Origin: Labrys sp. WJW
GTDB lineage: Bacteria > Pseudomonadota > Alphaproteobacteria > Rhizobiales > Labraceae
DNA: 64,000 nucleotides
Reading direction: 5' to 3'
Assembly: GCF_001676615.1 (NCBI RefSeq)
Contig: NZ_LYXZ01000012.1
Location: forward strand, 30,780-94,779
Shown here: one piece after another, positions 59,783 to 64,000 of the stretch
Layout of the letters: each line of letters begins with the position of its first letter
Position numbering within the stretch: the stretch's first letter is position 1
The notes under the pieces: generated by a model
Databases searched by the model: none
What the model saw: the letters and a program-made list of their open reading frames with translations, nothing else
Told to the model about the DNA's origin: nothing
Made by a program: the position numbers and the translations under genes

Positions 59783-60439
59783 TCAGAATGAGAAGGCGGG
59801 GGCCTTGGCGAAGGCTGCCAGGGCCGGCACGGAGGCGTCGAAGGCGATGCGGCCGGTATGGTCCGACCCGACCTTGACGAACACGGTGGCGCGTCCAGGT
59901 CGGCCGCGACCGACCACGGCGACGAGGCGACCACCCTCCTTGAGCGAGGCGAACAAGGAGGGAGGAATTTCTTCGGCGGCGCCTTCGATCAGGATCACAT
60001 CATAAGGCCCAGATCTGGCTACCCCTTGATCGAGCGGGCCAGTGACCACCGTCACATTGGGGTAGGAAGCCAGCGCGGTCTTTGCCGAAGCGGCAAGCCC
60101 CTCATCGCTCTCCAGCGCCACCACTTTCTCGGCGAGTTCCGCGAGAATCGCGGCCGAATAGCCGGACGCCGTGCCGATATCGAGTACGGTGTCGGTGGAT
60201 TTGATGCCCGCAGCCTGGACGAGCTTGGCCAGATACATCGGCTGAATGAGATAGCGCTGGCCGGCCTCGCCCCCAACTGCCAGATCGGCATCGAGATAGG
60301 CCAAGGGCTGCTTGGAGACCGGCACGAAAGTCTCGCGGGGAACGGCAAGGAAGGCATCCACGACGCGCGCCTCGGTCACGTCATTGGTGCGAATCTGGCA
60401 ATCCACCATGGTGCGGCGCGCTTGGATGAAGTCGGTCAT
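59783..60439 (-). CDS. pcm: Protein-L-isoaspartate O-methyltransferase
   Basis: A 218-aa SAM-dependent methyltransferase. N-terminal MVDCQIRTNDVTEARVVDAFLAVPRETFVP, motif I VLDIGTASGYSAAILAEL and ILIEGAAEEIPPSLF. The family repairs isoaspartyl damage. In many alphaproteobacteria this gene lies next to tolC, as here. ATG 60439 is preferred to the long upstream frame, which has no family similarity. Confidence 0.9.
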   Translation of the reverse strand: MTDFIQARRTMVDCQIRTNDVTEARVVDAFLAVPRETFVPVSKQPLAYLDADLAVGGEAGQRYLIQPMYLAKLVQAAGIKSTDTVLDIGTASGYSAAILAELAEKVVALESDEGLAASAKTALASYPNVTVVTGPLDQGVARSGPYDVILIEGAAEEIPPSLFASLKEGGRLVAVVGRGRPGRATVFVKVGSDHTGRIAFDASVPALAAFAKAPAFSF

Positions 60440-60654
60440 CGCTCGATATCTCTGTTTGTCACAGCGTTGTTTGCGGCATGGCCTCGCAAAAGGCAAGAAG
60501 GCTGGCCTTGCTGCGAGGTGGGAGGCTTCAGTTTTACAGCCCGCAACCCGCATTCACGGAAATATTGCTTCGGCTGAGAAAACCGGTTGAACGCGTGAGG
60601 CTTGCTTGTTATAGCGCCTGCCTCCGCTTTGTCCTGCACAGCGCGACAATGGAT

Positions 60655-60728
60655 GGCCACGTGGCGGAGTGGTTACGCAGAGGACTGCAAATCCTTGCAC
60701 CCCGGTTCGATTCCGGGCGTGGCCTCCA
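60655..60728 (+). tRNA. tRNA-Cys (GCA)
   Basis: A 74-nt cloverleaf including the encoded CCA. Acceptor GGCCACG pairs with CGTGGCC, the anticodon loop CTGCAAA gives anticodon GCA, and the T loop is TTCGATT. A short T-run (ATTTTTC) follows. Confidence 0.97.
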
Positions 60729-61239
60729 ATTTTTCTGATACATCGGACGTCCTGATTGGGCTGCTGGCGACAGCGGCGGCGGAATGGATGCGTCCGTTGT
60801 TCGCTTTCACCCTGCACCGGTTCGGCATGATGCTCGCGGTTCAGGCGATTCTCGCCCACTTCCCTTTCTTCCTCACGGCACGAGATTTCCCTGAGATCGG
60901 CCAGGGCCTTCCTTGGAAGAAAACAGGAGGCCCGGAGGGCAGATTTGCAGGATCGTCTCCCGGGCCTCCCTGCTCGATCAGCCGGGGCTCCGGCTGAGAG
61001 CGTCTGAAGCCTAGGACGCACCGGGGCGTCCGGCAATTTGGCTATGGGGCTTACCCCTCAATGACCATGCGATACGGTTTGTGTGCGAAGGGCGGCCGTT
61101 TTCGGCGCCCGCGGCGGCAAGGGCACGATCGATTCGCGATCTCCCTTCATCGCAAGGACGCGGTATCGAGTAATGCTGCGCCTGCTGACATCCAAATGAC
61201 GCCCACGCGCGATATGGTGCGTTTGCTAGTGGGGGCGAC
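60729..61239. other. Intergenic region with one stem-loop
   Basis: About 510 bp between tRNA-Cys and hicB with no supported gene. GGAGGCCCGG (60926-60935) and CCGGGCCTCC (60960-60969) form a 10-bp stem across a 24-nt loop. I looked for a HicA-like frame upstream of hicB and found none. Confidence 0.55.
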
Positions 61240-61482
61240 ATGGGCGATCTGGAATACCCAATTCTGGTCGAGCCGCGGTCCGTTGCGGATGGGGGCGGGT
61301 TCGCCGCAATCGTCCCTGATCTTCCCGGCTGTGTGAGCAATGGCGAAACACCTGAGGGCGCGGTCGCCAAGGCGCAGGACGCAATCCAGGCCTGGATCGA
61401 GAATTCACGCAGGCTTGGCCGTGCCATTCCCAGGCCATCGCGCCACCATGTGGCGATTTGGGCGGCTCTCAAGACAGCTTAG
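61240..61482 (+). CDS. HicB-family antitoxin-like protein, solitary
   Basis: An 80-aa protein with the HicB fold pattern: YPILVEPRSVADGGGFAAIVPDLPGCVSNGETPEGAVAKAQDAIQAWIE. A GGGGG lies 5 nt before the ATG. HicB proteins neutralise HicA RNases, but no hicA is seen on either side. A DNA-binding C-terminal domain is also absent. It may have another partner elsewhere. Confidence 0.8.
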   Translation: MGDLEYPILVEPRSVADGGGFAAIVPDLPGCVSNGETPEGAVAKAQDAIQAWIENSRRLGRAIPRPSRHHVAIWAALKTA

Positions 61483-61523
61483 CTGGGAGCGTGATGTCCA
61501 GGGTTGATCGCAAGGAACGGTGA

Positions 61524-61859
61524 TCAGTAATCGCCGTCGTCATCGCCATTGTTGTAATCGGGGCGCTGATAGCGACGATCGTAACCTGACTGATCATCCT
61601 CATATCGGTAATACCGGCGCGGGCGCTGATAGTTCTCGCTATAGGGGTCCTGACCGGGGTGTCTCTTGAGGTAGCGGCTCGGCTTGCAGACGCCATGGCT
61701 GGTGACCTTATAGCCGGGCGGTCAAGGTGGATAATATTGCACCTGCACGGCTGGCGACGCATTGGGGGCGGCCAAGGGGGCCGATATTGCAGCACCGGCA
61801 GCCGATGAAAAAACGATGCCTGCACTCGCCAGCATGCCGACGAGAACCGATCGGGACAT
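61524..61859 (-). pseudogene. Small secreted Tyr/Arg-rich protein gene interrupted by in-frame TGA
   Basis: From ATG 61859 (AAGGAG upstream) the frame encodes a signal peptide (MSRSVLVGMLASAGIVFSSA), then VQVQYYPP and a TGA at codon 46 (61722-61724). Past it, the same frame continues without stop for 65 codons as PPGYKVTSHGVCKPSRYLK and a Tyr/Asp/Arg-rich tail to a second TGA at 61524-61526. The composition after the stop clearly belongs with the part before it (YYPP-x-PPGY). Either a nonsense mutation, a sequence error or readthrough. Confidence 0.75.
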
Positions 61860-62237
61860 GGCGTATCTCCTTGCTATTCTTCGCGTAAAAGTAGTGGGGA
61901 CGAGCTGAATGCCGCCTGAATGACAAGCATAGCGTGGCGACGAGTTTTCCCGCGCGGCTTGCCACGGCTCAGGCAACCTGAAACGACTGGAAATATCCCA
62001 GGCCGTTGCTGTTCCCTGCTCCATTGCGCCTTTCGAGCGCCGACGAGATCGCTCTCGTACCTGAAAGCGAGGCATTGTCATCGTCGGTTGTCGGGGGCAC
62101 CGAGCAATGACACCTGCCGATCCCGACGCAGCATAGCGTGATTCTCGTGGCGTCCATGCGTCGCAAAGGGACTTCCAACGGCAAATCCAAACGGCCGGAG
62201 TTGTCGGTCCCGGAAGAAGGCAGAAAGGATCCGCCCT
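61860..62237. other. Intergenic region, nothing recognised
   Basis: A 378-bp gap. Open frames here lack family similarity and plausible starts. No repeat or terminator was recognised. Confidence 0.5.
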
Positions 62238-62495
62238 TCAGCGGATGACGCAGTACAGCGGCACTTTCAGCGTGCTCGCGATGAAATGGAGGCAGTGGTT
62301 TCGCATCACCTGCGTATCGTCATCCACCATCTGAGCCCGAATGGCCGCTCCTGCGGATCGGGCCACGCGCTGCTTGAAATCCTGGTCGGTTTCTTCAAGT
62401 GCCCGGGCCATTGCCCCGAGCAAAGCGTACAGGCTCTCGATCTCGACCTGTAGCGCCTGTGCCTTTTGTTGCAGCGCGCTGAAGTCATCCACCAT
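62238..62495 (-). CDS. Hypothetical 85-aa coiled-coil protein
   Basis: An 85-aa protein with a predicted coiled-coil N-terminal half (FSALQQKAQALQVEIESLYALLGAMARALEE) and a short C-terminal part with two cysteines (NHCLHF, LYCVIR). A strong GGGGAGG is 6 nt before the ATG. The family is not recognised. Confidence 0.65.
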   Translation of the reverse strand: MVDDFSALQQKAQALQVEIESLYALLGAMARALEETDQDFKQRVARSAGAAIRAQMVDDDTQVMRNHCLHFIASTLKVPLYCVIR

Positions 62496-62829
62496 CGGAT
62501 ACCTCCCCTTTTTTTATCATTAGGCGACCACGCTCGTGATCGGCGCGTGATAGCCAGGCACCTCAAGCAAGAGAGACGAACCGGTGGCAGCCTGCTTCTG
62601 TGGTGGCAGGTAAGAGCCCTCGCAAGCCTGATGCAGCATGATACCGCCATTTCCGCTTTGCGTCATGCCAAACACCCGTTGGTGCGCCATGATTCCATGG
62701 ACGGGATGCTGTCAGGGGACCTTGGATGAGAGTCTGTTAACGCAAGCCGGTCCATTGATTGCGACCGTCGGCCTTCCGGCCGGCCGCCGTTTGAATCGAC
62801 CGGCGCGGCCAGCCAAGGGAATACGGTGC
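62496..62829. other. Intergenic region, nothing recognised
   Basis: A 334-bp stretch between divergent small genes. The plus-strand frame of the next gene extends back into it but lacks a convincing start or composition. It should hold both promoters. Confidence 0.5.
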
Positions 62830-63234
62830 ATGACGGATGCCAATGACAGCTACTATCCGCTCGGTCGAGATCGAGCTGCCAACGACGTCGACCGCCAGCG
62901 GGAGTGGCTGGCGCATAACCGCGGCACACCAGGCATGCCGACACGGCGCGATCTCGATCTGCTCGAGGCGAGCGAACTGGAAATCAAGATCTGCCCCTGC
63001 CATCCGACGCCGGATCAGCCGTACGCCCTCTATCTGGAAGTGTTTGCCTTCGAACTCTTCCTCGGCCAGATCAAACTGGCCGATTTTCTTGCTCGCGCCT
63101 GTGCGGTCGAGGGGAATGAGGACCTCGAGCAGATTCCCCGCCGGGATCGGTTGGCTGCCCTGAAGGAACTTCAACGGGTCGTCAATCGCCTGGTCGCCAT
63201 CGAGGAAACGCGCGTGGTGGCCGGTAACGCTTGA
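62830..63234 (+). CDS. Hypothetical 134-aa acidic protein
   Basis: A 134-aa cytoplasmic protein starting MTDANDSYYPLGRDRAANDVDRQREW, with ELEIKICPCHPTPDQPYALYLEVFAFELFLGQIKLADFL and a helical C-terminus. No known domain is recognised. The start could be further upstream, but residues before MTDAND look non-coding. Confidence 0.65.
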   Translation: MTDANDSYYPLGRDRAANDVDRQREWLAHNRGTPGMPTRRDLDLLEASELEIKICPCHPTPDQPYALYLEVFAFELFLGQIKLADFLARACAVEGNEDLEQIPRRDRLAALKELQRVVNRLVAIEETRVVAGNA

Positions 63235-63247
63235 AGCGCGGACGGAA

Positions 63248-63625
63248 TCAGCGATCCTCTACCGGGCGTGTCTGGCGCCGGCGCCCCCACCAGACTGCGA
63301 GCTTGCGACGGTGGCGCCGCACCAGCGCGATGTCGATCGACAGAATCAGCAGGCCGAGCGGAATCATCCAGAAGCCCAGAATCGGCAGGAAGCCCAGAAA
63401 GCCGCCGATCACCAGCAGAACACCCAGAATCACTCGCAGGCTTCGCGAGGCTGGCAGATGAAAATGTCGTCCGGCGAGTTTCACCTTCGGACGATTGATC
63501 TGTTCATTGGGTGCCAAAAAGCCCTCCAGACGGTCAAAACCGGACCTTTGATCCGGTTGTGTTCCCTTACCCTTAGATATTAATCCGAAAAGAAGATGCA
63601 ATGAGGGCAGGATAGGTCTTGGCAA
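63248..63625 (-). CDS. Small membrane protein, possibly PGPGW-type
   Basis: A frame of up to 125 aa. The recognisable part is at the C-terminus: LPASRSLRVILGVLLVIGGFLGFLPILGFWMIPLG..ILSIDIALVRRHRRKL, two closely spaced membrane helices followed by a basic tail, as in PGPGW-type transmembrane proteins of this order. The N-terminal start is uncertain (the longest start is a TTG). It converges with the previous gene. Confidence 0.6.
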   Translation of the reverse strand: MPRPILPSLHLLFGLISKGKGTQPDQRSGFDRLEGFLAPNEQINRPKVKLAGRHFHLPASRSLRVILGVLLVIGGFLGFLPILGFWMIPLGLLILSIDIALVRRHRRKLAVWWGRRRQTRPVEDR

Positions 63626-63674
63626 GTGAGATTCTTGGAGCTATACACCCGCTCCACCGGGGGACACCCTCTGT

Positions 63675-63750
63675 TCCGCGATAGCTCAGCCGGTAGAGCA
63701 AGCGACTGTTAATCGCTGGGTCGCAGGTTCGAGTCCTGCTCGCGGAGCCA
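63675..63750 (+). tRNA. tRNA-Asn (GTT)
   Basis: A 76-nt cloverleaf with encoded CCA. Acceptor TCCGCGA pairs with TCGCGGA, the anticodon loop CTGTTAA gives GTT, and the D arm GCTC-AGCCGGTA-GAGC and T loop TTCGAGT are canonical. Confidence 0.97.
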
Positions 63751-63900
63751 TTCTCCTTATCACCTGAAATTCGGTTCTATTGTGCGGCATGGCCGGGCGC
63801 ATCGCCTATTGGCGATTGATCCTTCGCTGCCTCCGTCTTTTCAGGTGTTGTGTTCTGGCCGGACTTGCAGTGCTCATCGATGCCCGGAGGGTATCCGGCT

Positions 63901-64000
63901 AAAGCGTTTTGCGATTTGGTGGAATCACCAAGAATCGCAAAGACGCGTCGAACCAAAGAGTTAGAGCAATGCAGCGTTTCCGTCTAAACGCGCTTTGCTC
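63901..64000. repeat. Dispersed extragenic repeat, copy 2 (runs to window end)
   Basis: Matches the element at 32861-32948: AGCGTTTTG at 63903, CGCAAAGACGCGTCG at 63936-63950, CCAAAGAGT at 63953-63961 and AGCGTTTCCGTCTAAACG at 63973-63990. Spacing between the last conserved blocks is identical (37 bp). The element may extend beyond the window. Confidence 0.8.

Noticed and set aside
60729..61239. Possible hicA toxin upstream of hicB
   Set aside because: No frame with HicA features (double-stranded RNA-binding-like fold, catalytic His) was found on the plus strand.
1..64000. CRISPR arrays and insertion sequences
   Set aside because: No regularly spaced direct repeats and no transposase-like protein seen anywhere in the window.

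Overview
The window reads as high-GC alphaproteobacterial chromosome, most likely order Hyphomicrobiales (Rhizobiales). The support is a PopZ polar protein, two adjacent IalB-type invasion proteins, an AmpG permease, a UbiH-type hydroxylase, the dac-tmk-holB-metG-tatD-MBL gene order, a divergent mfd/sdhE and recG pair, and dispersed palindromic extragenic repeats. Genus cannot be assigned from sequence alone.

Layout. (1) 57-3880: GntR/FCD regulator and a sugar-type ABC importer (Tat-exported binding protein plus two permeases, no ATPase gene). (2) 4071-4875: small membrane protein and a Kbp-like BON-LysM protein. (3) 5070-9950: DUF917, SDR and NCS1 permease operon divergent from a LysR regulator, then a cyclase-family hydrolase. 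(4) 9952-19140: a catabolic island with a branched-chain-amino-acid-type ABC importer, two paralogous isochorismatase-like hydrolases, an N-formylglutamate amidohydrolase-like enzyme, a PuuA-like glutamine synthetase homologue and an RpiR regulator. It looks like uptake and catabolism of an amide or N-acyl compound; the substrate is unknown. (5) 19188-20591: secreted S41 peptidase.

(6) 20796-26885 is the most remarkable part: a complete integrated single-stranded-DNA phage of the Microviridae, about 6.06 kb, lying between two near-identical dif-like XerC/XerD sites. It encodes, all on the minus strand, a small TM protein, VP2 pilot protein, a 25-residue arginine/lysine-rich J/VP8-like protein, the major capsid protein, an unknown 193-aa protein, an M15 peptidase endolysin, an 89-aa unknown and the HUH replication initiator VP4. 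Large hairpins sit in its main intergenic region. The dif-like sites suggest the window lies at or near the replication terminus.

(7) 26994-31021: DUF533 protein, Lrp regulator and a diaminopropionate ammonia-lyase/M20 amidohydrolase pair. (8) 31088-41928: Na/Pi cotransporter, MBL hydrolase, TatD, MetG, HolB, Tmk, a DacC-type penicillin-binding protein that has lost all three active-site motifs, UbiH-like hydroxylase, lipid A acyltransferase and HspQ. (9) 42028-51792: two IalB proteins, AmpG, a degenerate AMP-binding protein, a D-threonine aldolase-type enzyme, Mfd and SdhE. (10) 51917-60439: DUF488, a 45-bp perfect inverted repeat, RecG, DUF502, GlmS, PopZ, TolC-type protein and Pcm. (11) 60655-64000: tRNA-Cys, solitary HicB, a small secreted protein gene with an in-frame TGA, short hypothetical genes, tRNA-Asn, and a truncated copy of a dispersed repeat also present at 32861-32948.
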